From: Gammaproteobacteria bacterium
Lineage (GTDB): Bacteria; Pseudomonadota; Gammaproteobacteria; JAABTG01
DNA: 64,000 nt
Assembly: GCA_034522055.1 (NCBI GenBank)
Contig: JAXHLS010000002.1
Coordinates: 2,108,001-2,172,000 of the forward strand
Reading direction: 5' to 3'
Under the pieces are notes generated by a model. The model did no database searches, was not told the origin of the DNA, and saw nothing but the letters and a program-made list of their open reading frames with translations. How positions within the stretch are numbered: the first letter of the stretch is position 1; each line of letters opens with the position of its first letter. The position numbers and the translations under genes are program-made. Below are positions 17,684 to 27,153 of the stretch, in pieces.

Positions 17684-19021
17684 ATGTCCCAAATGACCCC
17701 CCGAGAGATCGTCCACGAACTGGACAAGCACATCATCGGCCAGGACGAGGCGAAGCGTGCGGTGGCCATCGCCCTGCGCAACCGCTGGCGCCGTGCCCAG
17801 ATAGAGGAGCCCCTGCGCAGCGAGATCTCCCCCAAGAACATCCTCATGATCGGGCCCACCGGCGTGGGCAAGACGGAGATCGCCCGCCGCCTCGCCCGTC
17901 TCGCCCATGCCCCCTTCATCAAGGTGGAGGCCACCAAGTTCACCGAGGTGGGCTACGTCGGACGGGACGTGGAGTCCATCATCCGCGACCTCATGGATTC
18001 CGCGGTATCCATGCAGCGGGACGCGGAGACCGCCAAGGTGCGCACGCGGGCCGAGGAACTGGCCGAGGAGCGCCTGCTGGACGCCCTCCTGAGGCCCGCC
18101 CGGGAGGGTTTCGACAGCCGCGCCGCCGACGCGCCTGAAGAGGGCTCGGATACCCGCCAGAAGTTCCGCAAGATGCTGCGGGAGGGCCGCCTCGACGAGC
18201 GCGAGGTGGAGATCGAGGTGAGGGCCGCCGGACCGGGGGTGGAGATCATGGCCCCGCCCGGCATGGAGGAGATGACCAGCCAGCTCCAGAGCATGTTCCA
18301 GAACATGGCCGGCAATCGCACCAAGAGCCGCAAGTTGCAGATAAAGCATGCCCTCAAGCTGCTGGTGGAGGAGGAGGCCGGCAAGCTGGTGAACGAGGAC
18401 GACATCAAGACCAGCGCCCTCTACAACGTGGAGCAGAACGGCATCGTGTTCCTGGACGAGTTGGACAAGGTGGCCAGCCGTTCGGAGACCAGCGGCGCCG
18501 ACGTGTCCCGGGAGGGCGTGCAGCGGGACCTGCTGCCGCTGGTGGAGGGTTCCACCGTCTCCACCAAGTACGGCATGGTGCGCACCGACCACATCCTGTT
18601 CATCGCCTCCGGTGCCTTCCATCTGGCCAAGCCCTCGGACCTCATCCCCGAGCTCCAGGGCCGCCTGCCCATCCGCGTCGAACTGGCCGCCCTGGGGGTG
18701 GAGGACTTCGTGCGCATCCTCAAGGAGCCCGACGCCTCCCTGATGGAGCAGTACCAGGCCCTGATGGCCACCGAGGAGGTGAGGCTCTCTTTCACCGACG
18801 ATGCCGTGAGGCGCCTCGCCGAGGTGGCCTGGGAGGTCAACGAGCGGGCCGAGAACATCGGCGCGCGGCGGCTGCACACGGTGCTGGAGCGCCTGTTGGA
18901 GACCATCTCCTTCGAGGCGCCGGAATGCGCCGGCCAGGCGGTGGTGGTGGACGCGGCCTACGTGGACGAGCATCTGGCCGAACTGGCCCGGGACGAGGAT
19001 CTGAGCCAGTACATCCTCTAG
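17684..19021 (+). CDS. hslU: ATP-dependent protease HslUV, ATPase subunit
   Basis: 445-residue AAA+ unfoldase that feeds substrates to HslV. N-terminal [20 protein letters not shown], Walker [16 protein letters not shown], Walker [13 protein letters not shown], the intermediate (I) domain (about 110-230), and C-terminal sensor-2 and DLSQYIL tail that docks into HslV. Length and motifs are complete. Confidence 0.97.
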   Translation: MSQMTPREIVHELDKHIIGQDEAKRAVAIALRNRWRRAQIEEPLRSEISPKNILMIGPTGVGKTEIARRLARLAHAPFIKVEATKFTEVGYVGRDVESIIRDLMDSAVSMQRDAETAKVRTRAEELAEERLLDALLRPAREGFDSRAADAPEEGSDTRQKFRKMLREGRLDEREVEIEVRAAGPGVEIMAPPGMEEMTSQLQSMFQNMAGNRTKSRKLQIKHALKLLVEEEAGKLVNEDDIKTSALYNVEQNGIVFLDELDKVASRSETSGADVSREGVQRDLLPLVEGSTVSTKYGMVRTDHILFIASGAFHLAKPSDLIPELQGRLPIRVELAALGVEDFVRILKEPDASLMEQYQALMATEEVRLSFTDDAVRRLAEVAWEVNERAENIGARRLHTVLERLLETISFEAPECAGQAVVVDAAYVDEHLAELARDEDLSQYIL

Positions 19022-19198
19022 GGACAGGCTGATGATTGGCCATCCAGGGCCACATCGGCACGGCAGACGAATCTGCCGCGGCAAACGCATCGGGGATGCA
19101 GCGTTTCCCCGGCGCCAATACCCCGACAAGGGTGGGTGCCTGCGGTCCCGGGGCTTGTTTACACTGACGGCGTTACCCTACCGACACGAGACACGACC

Positions 19199-19570
19199 AT
19201 GAGCGACAACACACCCACTCCCACGGAGCTCAATCTTCACCAGAAATCCAGGACCCTGGAGGTTGCCTTCTCCGACGGCGCACGCTTCAATCTGCCCTGC
19301 GAGTACCTGCGGGTGTATTCGCCTTCGGCGGAGGTGCGGGGCCATGGGCCGGGCGAGGGCACCCTGCAGGTGGGCAAGGAGGACGTCAACATCGTCAAGA
19401 TCGAGCCCGTGGGTAACTACGCCGTGTGCCTGCACTTCGACGACGAGCACAACACCGGGATCTATGCCTGGCATACCCTGTACGATCTCGGTGCCAACTA
19501 CGAGACCTACTGGCGGGACTACCTGGAGGCCCTGGAGCAGGCGGGCCGCAAACGCCGCACCGATTCCTGA
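19199..19570 (+). CDS. DUF971 / gamma-butyrobetaine-hydroxylase-like N-terminal domain protein
   Basis: 123-residue protein of the DUF971 (GBBH-like_N) family. Conserved parts include FNLPCEYLRVYSPSAEVRGHG, GNYAVCLHFDDEHNTGIYAW and LYDLG. Family members are often next to hslVU and ubiE and are linked to iron-sulfur biology only by context. ATG 19199 is chosen; the open frame from 19136 adds an unconserved 21-residue stretch. The interval 19022-19198 holds no other gene. Confidence 0.88.
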   Translation: MSDNTPTPTELNLHQKSRTLEVAFSDGARFNLPCEYLRVYSPSAEVRGHGPGEGTLQVGKEDVNIVKIEPVGNYAVCLHFDDEHNTGIYAWHTLYDLGANYETYWRDYLEALEQAGRKRRTDS

Positions 19571-19595
19571 CAGATGACGCCATAGGAGGCGCCGC

Positions 19596-20342
19596 GTGGA
19601 CAGCAACAAGACCCATTTCGGATATCAGGAGGTGGACGAGGCGGACAAGGCCGGCCGCGTGGGGCAGGTGTTCGAGTCCGTGGCGGACCGCTACGACATC
19701 ATGAACGACCTCATGTCCCTGGGCATCCACCGGGTGTGGAAGCGCTTCACGGTATCCACCGCCGGGCTGCGGCCGGGGCACCGGGTGCTGGACCTGGCGG
19801 GGGGCACCGGTGACCTCGCCGCCCTCATGGCCCCCCGGGTGGGCGCGGCCGGCCGGGTGGTGTTGAGTGACATCAATGCCGCCATGCTGGAGGTGGGACG
19901 CCGCCGCCTGGTGGACCGCGGCATCGTGGGCAACGTGGACTACGTCCTCGCCGACGCCGAGAGTCTGCCCTTCGCCGACGATCACTTCGATTGCGTCACC
20001 ATGGCCTTCGGTCTGCGCAACGTCACCCGCAAGGAGCGCGCCCTGGCGGCCATCCAGCGGGTGCTGCGGCCGGGCGGCAAGCTGCTGGTGTTGGAGTTCT
20101 CCCACGTCCAAAGCCGCCTGTTGCGGCGCCTCTACGACGGCTATTCTTTCAACGTGCTGCCGCGCCTCGGCCGCCTGGTGGCGGGTGACGACCAGAGCTA
20201 TCGTTACCTGGCGGAATCCATCCGCATGCATCCCGACCAGGAGGACCTCAAGGCCATGATGGAGGCCGCCGGCTTCGGGCGTTGCGACTATCACAACCTG
20301 TCCGCGGGCGTGGTGGCCGTGCACCGCGGCTTCAAGGTCTGA
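19596..20342 (+). CDS. ubiE: Ubiquinone/menaquinone C-methyltransferase UbiE
   Basis: 248-residue SAM-dependent methyltransferase acting on the demethylated quinone ring. SAM-binding loop [15 protein letters not shown], the family signature [21 protein letters not shown] near residues 30-50, and [16 protein letters not shown] 19596 follows a strong AGGAGG site. First of three quinone genes (ubiE-ubiJ-ubiB). Confidence 0.96.
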   Translation: MDSNKTHFGYQEVDEADKAGRVGQVFESVADRYDIMNDLMSLGIHRVWKRFTVSTAGLRPGHRVLDLAGGTGDLAALMAPRVGAAGRVVLSDINAAMLEVGRRRLVDRGIVGNVDYVLADAESLPFADDHFDCVTMAFGLRNVTRKERALAAIQRVLRPGGKLLVLEFSHVQSRLLRRLYDGYSFNVLPRLGRLVAGDDQSYRYLAESIRMHPDQEDLKAMMEAAGFGRCDYHNLSAGVVAVHRGFKV

Positions 20343-20358
20343 CCACGGGAGCCCGGAG

Positions 20359-20988
20359 ATGGCCTGGATGCTGGTGCTGGAGGAGTTCATCAACCGCGGC
20401 CTGGGGCTGGATCCGGCGGCCGCCGGAGCCCTCGGGGCCCTGTCGGGCCGCAACCTGGGCATCGAGGTGCGGGGCCTGGGGTTGAGGATGCAGGTGTTCA
20501 TCGCCGCCGACGGCGTTCATCTGGCCTCCTGGCCGCGGGAGGGCGGCGACGCCCCCGACACCATCATCAGCGGGCCGCCCCTGGCCCTGCTGCGCCTGTT
20601 CACCAGCACCGAGCCCTACCAATCCCTGTTCCGGGGCGAGGTCGAGGTGACGGGGGACACCAGGTTGCTGGAACGCCTGCGGGGGATCCTGGCCGCCGCG
20701 GACCTGGATTGGGAGGAGCCCCTCACCCGTCTCTTGGGGGACACCGTGGGTCATCAGATGGCGCGCGGCGTGCGCGGCCTGGGGAGGTGGTCGGACCAGA
20801 CCCGGGCGAGCCTGGCCGAGGACACCCGGGACTTCCTCGAAGAGGAGTCGCGGCTGGTGGTGCGGGAGGAAGAGGTGCGGGCCTTCAGCGCCGCGGCGGA
20901 CATCCTGAGGGACGACGTGGCGCGCCTGGAGGCGCGGCTGGAACGCCTGGAGGGGGCGGCGGGTGGTGACCCGGAGGAACCCGCATGA
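20359..20988 (+). CDS. ubiJ: Ubiquinone biosynthesis accessory factor UbiJ (SCP2 domain)
   Basis: 209-residue protein with an SCP2 sterol-carrier-like lipid-binding domain (about residues 15-115) and a C-terminal helical segment (about 140-200, ending in a coiled coil ARLEARLERLEG). With UbiK it helps assemble the ubiquinone-synthesis complex. Position between ubiE and ubiB is diagnostic. An unremarkable 106-base gap separates it from ubiB. Confidence 0.9.
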   Translation: MAWMLVLEEFINRGLGLDPAAAGALGALSGRNLGIEVRGLGLRMQVFIAADGVHLASWPREGGDAPDTIISGPPLALLRLFTSTEPYQSLFRGEVEVTGDTRLLERLRGILAAADLDWEEPLTRLLGDTVGHQMARGVRGLGRWSDQTRASLAEDTRDFLEEESRLVVREEEVRAFSAAADILRDDVARLEARLERLEGAAGGDPEEPA

Positions 20989-21094
20989 TAGGGCCGACCC
21001 GCGGCGTGGGGCCGGGATCCCGGCGCCGCCGCCCGGTGGCTGGCTTGCCATGGGCGGCGCGCGGACGCGGCGGTGACGAGGCTCGTCTGCGGGC

Positions 21095-22762
21095 ATGATG
21101 GGTCTCGGCAGGGCCCTGCGCCTGGCCCATATCAACCTGGTGCTGGTACGCCACGGCCTGGACGATGTCATCCTCGCCACCCACCTGCTGCGGCCGGTGC
21201 GCTGGATGTTCTACCTGGTGCGGCCGTGGCAATGGTTCCCCCGTAATCTGCCCGCCCGGGGCCAGCGCATCCGCGAGTCCCTGGAGGACCTGGGGCCCAT
21301 CTTCGTCAAGTTCGGCCAGCTCCTGTCCACCCGCCGGGACCTGTTGCCCGCGGACATCGCCGACGAACTCGCCGGCCTCCAGGACCGCGTGCCGCCCTAT
21401 CCCGGGGTCGAAGCCCGGGCCATCATCGAGAAGGCCTACGGCCATCGCCTGGAGGAGGTCTTCGACCGCTTCGACGAGACCCCCTTGGCCTCGGCCTCCA
21501 TCGCCCAGGTCCATGCCGCCCGCCTGAAGGACGGCCGTGAGGTGGTGGTGAAGGTGCTGAGGCCGCGCATCGAACGGGTGATCCGCCGCGACATGGAACT
21601 CCTGCACACCATGGCGGCCCTGGCCGACCGCTTCTGGGCCGAGGGCCGGCGGCTGCGGCCCCGCGAGGTGGTGGCGGAATACGAAAAGACCATCCTGGAT
21701 GAACTGGACCTGTTGCGGGAGGCCGGCTCGGCCTCCCAGCTGCGGCGCAACTTCGAGGACTCCGAACTCCTCTACATTCCGGAGGTGCACTGGCCCCTGA
21801 CGCGGCGCAACGTCATGGTGATGGAACGGGTGGGGGGCTATGCCATCGGTGACCTCCCCACCCTGCGGGCAGCCGGGGTCAACCTCAAGGTGTTGGCGGA
21901 GCGAGGGGTGGAGATCTTCTTCACCCAGGTGTTTCGGCACAACTTTTTCCACGCCGACATGCACCCGGGCAATATCTTCATCAACGCCGACGACCTTCAG
22001 CGGCCCTATTACATCTCGGTGGACTTCGGCATCGTCGGTACCCTGAGCCGGGAGGACCAGCGCTACCTGGCGGAGAATCTCTATGCCTTCTTCCGCCGCG
22101 ACTACCGCCGGGTGGCGGAACTCCACGTGCAGTCCGGCTGGGTCCCCGCCCACACCCGGGTGGACGAGTTCGAGGCAGCCATCCGTACCGTGTGCGAGCC
22201 CATCTTCGACCGCCCATTCAAGGAAATATCCTTCGCCACCCTGCTGGTACGGCTGTTCCAGACCGCGCGGCGTTTCAATATGGAGGTGCAACCGCAGCTG
22301 GTGCTGCTGGAGAAGACTCTGCTGAACATCGAGGGTCTGGGGCGCCAGGTTTACCCCGATCTGGACCTGTGGACCACTGCCAAGCCCTTCATGGAACGCT
22401 GGATGAGCGAGCAGATCGGCGTGCGCGGCCTGGTGCGCGGCGTGCGCACCGCGGCCCCCGAGTGGGGCGAGATGCTGCCCCGGCTGCCGGCCATGACCCA
22501 TGACGTGCTGAAGAAGGCCCAGGACGGGACCCTGGTGGTGCAGTGGCAATCCACGGAGCTGGCCAAACTGCGCCGGGAGATGCGCCGGCATAACGAACGC
22601 ACCGTGTTCGCCATCATCGGCACCGGCCTGGTGTTGTCCGCGGCCGTGCTCCTCGGCCTCGACGGTTACGCCCCCCCCATGCTGGGCCCCGCCCCCATTG
22701 GCACCTGGGTGCTGGGCGGCCTGGGGGTGTTTCTGCTGCTGGCCGCATGGCCTTACGACTAG
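21095..22762 (+). CDS. ubiB: Ubiquinone biosynthesis protein UbiB (ABC1/ADCK atypical kinase)
   Basis: 555-residue atypical kinase/ATPase of coenzyme Q synthesis. The KxGQ motif (FVKFGQLLSTRRDLLP), Ala-rich loop LASASIAQVHAARL, catalytic-loop HADMHPGNIFI and metal-binding SVDFGIVG are present. Two C-terminal hydrophobic segments (about 500-520 and 530-550) anchor it in the inner membrane. The stop at 22762 is 3 bases from the inverted-repeat block that follows. Confidence 0.95.
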   Translation: MMGLGRALRLAHINLVLVRHGLDDVILATHLLRPVRWMFYLVRPWQWFPRNLPARGQRIRESLEDLGPIFVKFGQLLSTRRDLLPADIADELAGLQDRVPPYPGVEARAIIEKAYGHRLEEVFDRFDETPLASASIAQVHAARLKDGREVVVKVLRPRIERVIRRDMELLHTMAALADRFWAEGRRLRPREVVAEYEKTILDELDLLREAGSASQLRRNFEDSELLYIPEVHWPLTRRNVMVMERVGGYAIGDLPTLRAAGVNLKVLAERGVEIFFTQVFRHNFFHADMHPGNIFINADDLQRPYYISVDFGIVGTLSREDQRYLAENLYAFFRRDYRRVAELHVQSGWVPAHTRVDEFEAAIRTVCEPIFDRPFKEISFATLLVRLFQTARRFNMEVQPQLVLLEKTLLNIEGLGRQVYPDLDLWTTAKPFMERWMSEQIGVRGLVRGVRTAAPEWGEMLPRLPAMTHDVLKKAQDGTLVVQWQSTELAKLRREMRRHNERTVFAIIGTGLVLSAAVLLGLDGYAPPMLGPAPIGTWVLGGLGVFLLLAAWPYD

Positions 22763-22765
22763 CGT

Positions 22766-23528
22766 CGAATTTTGAATTTTGAATTCTTAATTTTGAATTT
22801 TTTGGGTGGGGTGGGGGCTGCAGATGCCCTGGGATTCACCGTTTGCTCCTGTGGCACGGACGTAGGTCGGGATTCATCCCGACATTCAAGCCGCCGTGTA
22901 TACCTCGCGCCGGGGTGGAAGCCCCACCGCGGGCTGTCGGACTGAAGTCCGACCTACAGCCCGACCCACAGCCTGACCTACAGATACACAACCACCGCCT
23001 GCTCTTGTGGCACGGATGTAGGTCGGGATTCATCCCGACATCCAAGCCGCCGCGGATACCTCGCGCCGGGGTGGAAGCCCCACCGCGGGCTGTCGGACTG
23101 AAGTCCGACCTACAGCCCGACCCACAGCCCGACCTACAGATACACAACCACCGCCTGCTCTTGTGGCACGGATGTAGGTCGGGATTCATCCCGACATTCA
23201 AGCCCGCCGCGCATACCTCGCGCCGGGTCGGTGCCGCCCGCCAGCGTTGGCTGTCGGGCTGAAGCCCGACCTACAGATACACAACCACCGCCTGCTCTTG
23301 TGGCACGGATGTAGGTCGGGATTCATCCCGACATTCAAGCCCGCCGCGCATACCACGGGCCGGGTCGGTGCCGCCCGCCAGCGTTGGCTGTCGGGCTGAA
23401 GCCCGACCTACAGCCCGACCTACAGCCCGACCACAGCCCGACCTACAATCAGCCGTCCGGTTTTAATCAACGGGCGAGCGCAGCGAAGCGCATCAATTCA
23501 AAATTAAGAATTCAAAATTCAAAATTCG
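22766..23528. repeat. Composite repeat block bounded by perfect 34-bp inverted repeats
   Basis: Two identical AT-rich 34-base arms in inverted orientation (22766-22799 and 23495-23528, starting CGAATTTTGAATTTTGAATT) enclose about 695 bases of GC-rich, non-coding repeats. Inside are four tandem units beginning GTAGGTCGGGATTCATCC at 22862, 23018, 23174 and 23311 (spacing 156, 156, 137). Each unit contains GTAGGTCGGG/CCCGACCTAC palindromes. The open frames seen here are only translations of the repeat. The right arm supplies the last codons and stop of the neighbouring deacetylase gene. Related single units occur at 9378-9482. Confidence 0.85.
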
Positions 23529-24276
23529 CCAGGCGCCGGTGTTGTCTTAGCTCGATGAGGCGCGAAACCGGCACGAGCTCGATACCCCGCTCGTCGAGGG
23601 CGGGAAGCCAGGCGTTGAGGGCGTCGAGGGTGGCGGGGTAGGGGTGGCCGATGCCGAGGGCCATGCCCCGGGTACGGGCCTTGTGTTCCAGACGGGCGAG
23701 CTGGAGTTCGATGGCCTCGGGCGACGGGTCGTCGTCCAGGAACACGTCGCGGGTGTAATGGGGTATGCCGTGGTCGCGGGCCGCGGCGGCGGCGACGCTG
23801 GCGCCCGCGGTGCGGCTGTCCACGAAATACAGGCCGGGGTAGTCACCCATGGCCTCCATGAGCCAGCCCATGGGGGCTGCGCGGGTGGTGAGCAGGCTGC
23901 CCATGTGATTGCTTACGCCGGCCACCGCCGGCAGGCTGTCCAGGGCCTGGCGGAAGGTCCCCATGAGGTCGGCGCGGGCCATGGCCGCCGTCAGGCCCCC
24001 GGGCCCGAGGGTCTTGCCGCTGCGCGCCTCCATGGGCATGTGGAGCATGATCTCGTGGCCCTCGGCCACGGCCGCCGCCGCCAGGGCCGGGGTGTGGGGG
24101 GTATGGGGCAGGAAGCCGAGGGTGACGGCCCTGGGCAGGGCCACCGTCTCCCGACCTTCCTTGAGGCGGTATCCCAGGTCGTCCATGACCAGGGCGATAT
24201 AGGCGCTGCCGGGCTCGGCGGCGGCCGGCCACGGCACGAGGGCGAGGCCGGCAAGCACCGCCAACAGCCCCCGCAC
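23512..24276 (-). CDS. Divergent polysaccharide deacetylase family protein (YibQ-like)
   Basis: About 254 residues with an N-terminal signal peptide (VRGLLAVLAGLALVPWPAAA) and a divergent polysaccharide-deacetylase NodB-like fold: YIALVMDDLGYR, GHEIMLHMPME, SNHMGSLLT, YFVDSRT, ALGIGHPYP. Probably periplasmic. I chose GTG 24276 because codons further upstream lie in the dispersed repeat 24304-24503. The C-terminus ANFEF-stop is encoded by the AT-rich inverted-repeat arm, so the natural end may have been altered. Usual partner of envC/ctpA, as here. Confidence 0.82.
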   Translation of the reverse strand: MRGLLAVLAGLALVPWPAAAEPGSAYIALVMDDLGYRLKEGRETVALPRAVTLGFLPHTPHTPALAAAAVAEGHEIMLHMPMEARSGKTLGPGGLTAAMARADLMGTFRQALDSLPAVAGVSNHMGSLLTTRAAPMGWLMEAMGDYPGLYFVDSRTAGASVAAAAARDHGIPHYTRDVFLDDDPSPEAIELQLARLEHKARTRGMALGIGHPYPATLDALNAWLPALDERGIELVPVSRLIELRQHRRLANFEF

Positions 24277-24303
24277 GGCGGTCCGGCGGCCGCAACCCCG
24301 CGG

Positions 24304-24503
24304 TTTAACGTGAAAGTCGCGAAGCACAAACTCCCCCTCTCCCTCTGGGACAAATCCGTTGGGAACGGAATTGAACGCGCCTTGGCGCGGCCCGCAGGGC
24401 GCAGGGCAGGATGCCCGGAGTACAGGGATGGGGTGAGGGAACGAACATGGTGATACGCGCCCTTCTTTCATCATCTCGGACGGCGCGTATCGCCATGAGA
24501 GTT
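24304..24503 (-). repeat. Dispersed repeat, long copy with internal insertion
   Basis: On the minus strand this 200-base unit starts AACTCTCATGGCGATACGCG and ends CGCGACTTTCACGTTAAA, like the copy at 9505-9633. It carries about 75 extra bases placed inside the CCCTCTCCCAGAGGGAGAGG hairpin. It abuts the ctpA stop codon and separates ctpA from the deacetylase gene. Confidence 0.75.
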
Positions 24504-25848
24504 AGGAGCGGCCGCGGATGATGGCCAGGCCCTTGAGCAGGTTGAGGGCCTCGTAGAGGGGATAGTCCCGGCTCGCCAGGGGGGCGATGTCTTCTTCTTC
24601 TTCATTCTGACCCTTGGTGGATGGGGCGTCGTCCCGTGGCGTATCCTCGTCCTCGCCGTTGGTGAGATGGCGCGTCAGGTCCCGCTCCTTCAGGCGTGCC
24701 GAGCCCGTATCCTCGGCCGCGGCCACCGTCACGTTCTCCAGGACGATATCGGGCACGATGCCCTCCGCTTGAATGGAGCGCCCGGAGGGGGTGTAGTAAC
24801 GGGCGGTGGTGAGCTTGAGGGCGGAGCCGTTCTCCATCGGCAGGATGGTCTGCACCGAGCCCTTGCCGAAGGTGGCTTCACCCATGATCACCGCCCGCTC
24901 CTGGTCCTGGAGGGCGCCGGCCACGATCTCGGAGGCGGATGCCGAGCCGCCGTTCACCAGCACCACCAGGGGGGCGCCGTTGAGGATGTCCGTGGGCTTG
25001 GCGTTGAACTTGAGCCGCGAATCCCCGATGCGGCCTTCCGTATACACCAGCAACCCCTTCTTGATGAAGGCGTCGGAGACGGACACCGCCGCGCTCAGCA
25101 CCCCGCCGGGGTTGTTGCGCAGATCGAGTACCAGGCCCCGCAGTTCCCCGCCGTTGTCCCGCTTGAGTTCATCCACCGCGTCCCGCAGGTGGTCGTTGGT
25201 GTGCGACTGGAACTGGGTGATGCGGACGTAGCCGTAGCCGTCCTCCAGGGTGCGGGACTTGACGCTCTGCACCTTGATGACATCGCGCTCGATATCCAGT
25301 TTGAGGGGCTTGTCCGCGCCCTCGCGGATGATGGTGAGGGTGATGACCGAGCCTGGTTTGCCGCGCATGACCTTGACGGCGTCGCCGAGGGACAGCCCCT
25401 TCACGGAGGTGTCGTCCAGCCGGATGATGGTGTCGCCGGCCTTCACTCCAGCGCGCTGGGCGGGGGTATCATCGATGGGGGCCACCACCTTGATGAAGCC
25501 GTCCTCCATGGTGACCTCGATGCCGAGGCCGCCGAACTCCCCGCTGGTGCCGGCCTGGAGATCCTTGTAGTCGTCCGGGTCCAGGTAGGTGGAGTGGGGA
25601 TCGAGCCCTGACAGCATGCCCTTGATGGCGTTGTTGATGAGGGTCTTGTCGTCCACCTCCTCCACGTAGTCGCTCTTGATCTTCTCCAGTACCTGGCTGA
25701 AGGCCTGGAGTTCGGCCAGGGGCAGGGGGGCGGCGTTCTCCTTTTTCGCCAGCACGTCCTGGCCCACGGAGACCATCGCGCCGGCCACGAGGCCGGCCAG
25801 CAACAGGGGGAATATTCGAACCAAGGGTCTCATAAACGTTCTCCACAC
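24502..25848 (-). CDS. ctpA: S41 family C-terminal processing peptidase
   Basis: 448-residue periplasmic serine protease. N-terminal signal/anchor (about 8-30), PDZ domain (about 95-180, with GGLGIEVTMEDGFIKVV), and the S41 catalytic domain with the serine in NGGSASASEIVAGALQD and the lysine in GKGSVQTILPM. An acidic, probably flexible tail follows (about 395-430). It trims or degrades periplasmic proteins, often cell-wall hydrolases; envC, a hydrolase activator, is the next gene upstream. The 25849-25950 gap holds no gene. Confidence 0.93.
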   Translation of the reverse strand: MWRTFMRPLVRIFPLLLAGLVAGAMVSVGQDVLAKKENAAPLPLAELQAFSQVLEKIKSDYVEEVDDKTLINNAIKGMLSGLDPHSTYLDPDDYKDLQAGTSGEFGGLGIEVTMEDGFIKVVAPIDDTPAQRAGVKAGDTIIRLDDTSVKGLSLGDAVKVMRGKPGSVITLTIIREGADKPLKLDIERDVIKVQSVKSRTLEDGYGYVRITQFQSHTNDHLRDAVDELKRDNGGELRGLVLDLRNNPGGVLSAAVSVSDAFIKKGLLVYTEGRIGDSRLKFNAKPTDILNGAPLVVLVNGGSASASEIVAGALQDQERAVIMGEATFGKGSVQTILPMENGSALKLTTARYYTPSGRSIQAEGIVPDIVLENVTVAAAEDTGSARLKERDLTRHLTNGEDEDTPRDDAPSTKGQNEEEEDIAPLASRDYPLYEALNLLKGLAIIRGRS

Positions 25849-25950
25849 ACAGGTGGGCTAGCATAGCGGTCGCCTGTCGGCGGGTACAAGACATGCCTGG
25901 CATCCGTACGCGGGGAGGACCGGGGGTGGGTCGCAATCCTCACCGCGCGA

Positions 25951-27153
25951 TCAGCTCCGGCACCAGGCAGCAGGGTCGAGGGGCGTGGCGTTCTTGCGGA
26001 TCTCGAAATAGACCCCGGGCCGTTCGATGCCGCCACTGGCCCCCACGGTGGCCACCGCCTCGCCGCTGTCGACCCAGTCCCCGGTTTCCTTGATGAGAGT
26101 CTGGTTGTGGCCATACAGGCTCATGTAGCCGTCGCCGTGGTCGAGGATGATGAGCAGGCCGAAGCCCCGCAGCCAGTCCGCGAAGGCCACCCGGCCATGA
26201 TGGATGGCGCGCACGGGCTCGCCGGGGCGGCCCGCCAGCACCACGCCCTGCCAGCGCAGGTTGCCGATACCGCGGGCGCTGCCGTAGCGATAGACGGTTC
26301 GGCCGCCATAGGGCCAGGGCAGTTGCCCGCGCAGGGTGGCGAAGGCCCGTTCCCGCTCCGGCATGGGGGCGATGTCCGCCAGGGCCTGGCCCAGTTCCTC
26401 GATCAGCCGTTCGAGTTCGCGGCGGTTGCTGTTCAGGTGAGCGAGTTCCTGGCCGCGGGATGCGATATCCCGGGTCAGGGTCCGTAGCAGCTCGCGGCGC
26501 CTGTGCTGTTCGGCCTCGAGCTGCCGCCGCTCCTGTTCCAACTGCCGGTGCAGGGTGGCGAGTCGGGCCTCCTCCTCGCCGATGCGGCGGGCCACCGCCG
26601 CCAGCTCGGCGAGGCGCCGGCGTACCGTCTCGATGGCGGTGCGGTACTCGCGGTTGATGTAGTCATGGTAGGTGAGGGCGCGCTGCACCGCCGCCGGGTC
26701 GTTCTGGTTGAGCATCAACTTGACGGCGTTCTGGCGGCTCATGATGAACGCGGACCGGATCTGGCGGGCCAGGGCCGCCGTCTGCGCCCGGTCCCGGGCC
26801 TGGAGCTCCGACTGCTGCTCCCGCAGCGCGGCCAGGCGCCGGCGGGTGGCCTCCACCTGGCGCTCCGTATGCCCGCCCTCCCGGGCCAGGCGCGCCACCC
26901 GGCGGTCATGCTCCTCGAGTTCCTGCTCGGTACGGGTCTTGGCGCCGCGCATCTCCTTGAGGCGCCGGTTGAGGGTCTGGATGCGCTCCTTGACCAGTCG
27001 CAGCTCCGCCTCCTTGTCGGCCTGCACCTCCTGGGGACCGGCCCCGGCGAGGGAGGGGGCGGCCGCCAGGGCGGCCACCATCAGCAGGAGAAGAACGGGC
27101 CGGGCCGGGCGCCGGGCCTTGGACGGCCAGGCCACGCCGCCACCGTCCATCAC
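25951..27153 (-). CDS. envC: Murein hydrolase activator EnvC
   Basis: 400-residue exported protein. Signal peptide (about 15-38), long coiled coil (about 40-255), C-terminal LytM/M23 domain (about 285-395) with [19 protein letters not shown] and [13 protein letters not shown]. In E. coli EnvC the LytM domain is catalytically dead and activates amidases AmiA/AmiB. Here the YGH histidine survives but the complete metal set is not evident. The start overlaps the gpmI stop by 4 bases. Confidence 0.92.
   Translation of the reverse strand: MMDGGGVAWPSKARRPARPVLLLLMVAALAAAPSLAGAGPQEVQADKEAELRLVKERIQTLNRRLKEMRGAKTRTEQELEEHDRRVARLAREGGHTERQVEATRRRLAALREQQSELQARDRAQTAALARQIRSAFIMSRQNAVKLMLNQNDPAAVQRALTYHDYINREYRTAIETVRRRLAELAAVARRIGEEEARLATLHRQLEQERRQLEAEQHRRRELLRTLTRDIASRGQELAHLNSNRRELERLIEELGQALADIAPMPERERAFATLRGQLPWPYGGRTVYRYGSARGIGNLRWQGVVLAGRPGEPVRAIHHGRVAFADWLRGFGLLIILDHGDGYMSLYGHNQTLIKETGDWVDSGEAVATVGASGGIERPGVYFEIRKNATPLDPAAWCRS

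Noticed and set aside
22836-23262. Open frames with repeated RSGFIPT or CGSGCRSDF motifs; also looked CRISPR-like
   Set aside because: They translate the tandem palindromic repeat. Unit lengths (137-156) and near-identical whole units with no unique spacers exclude a CRISPR array.
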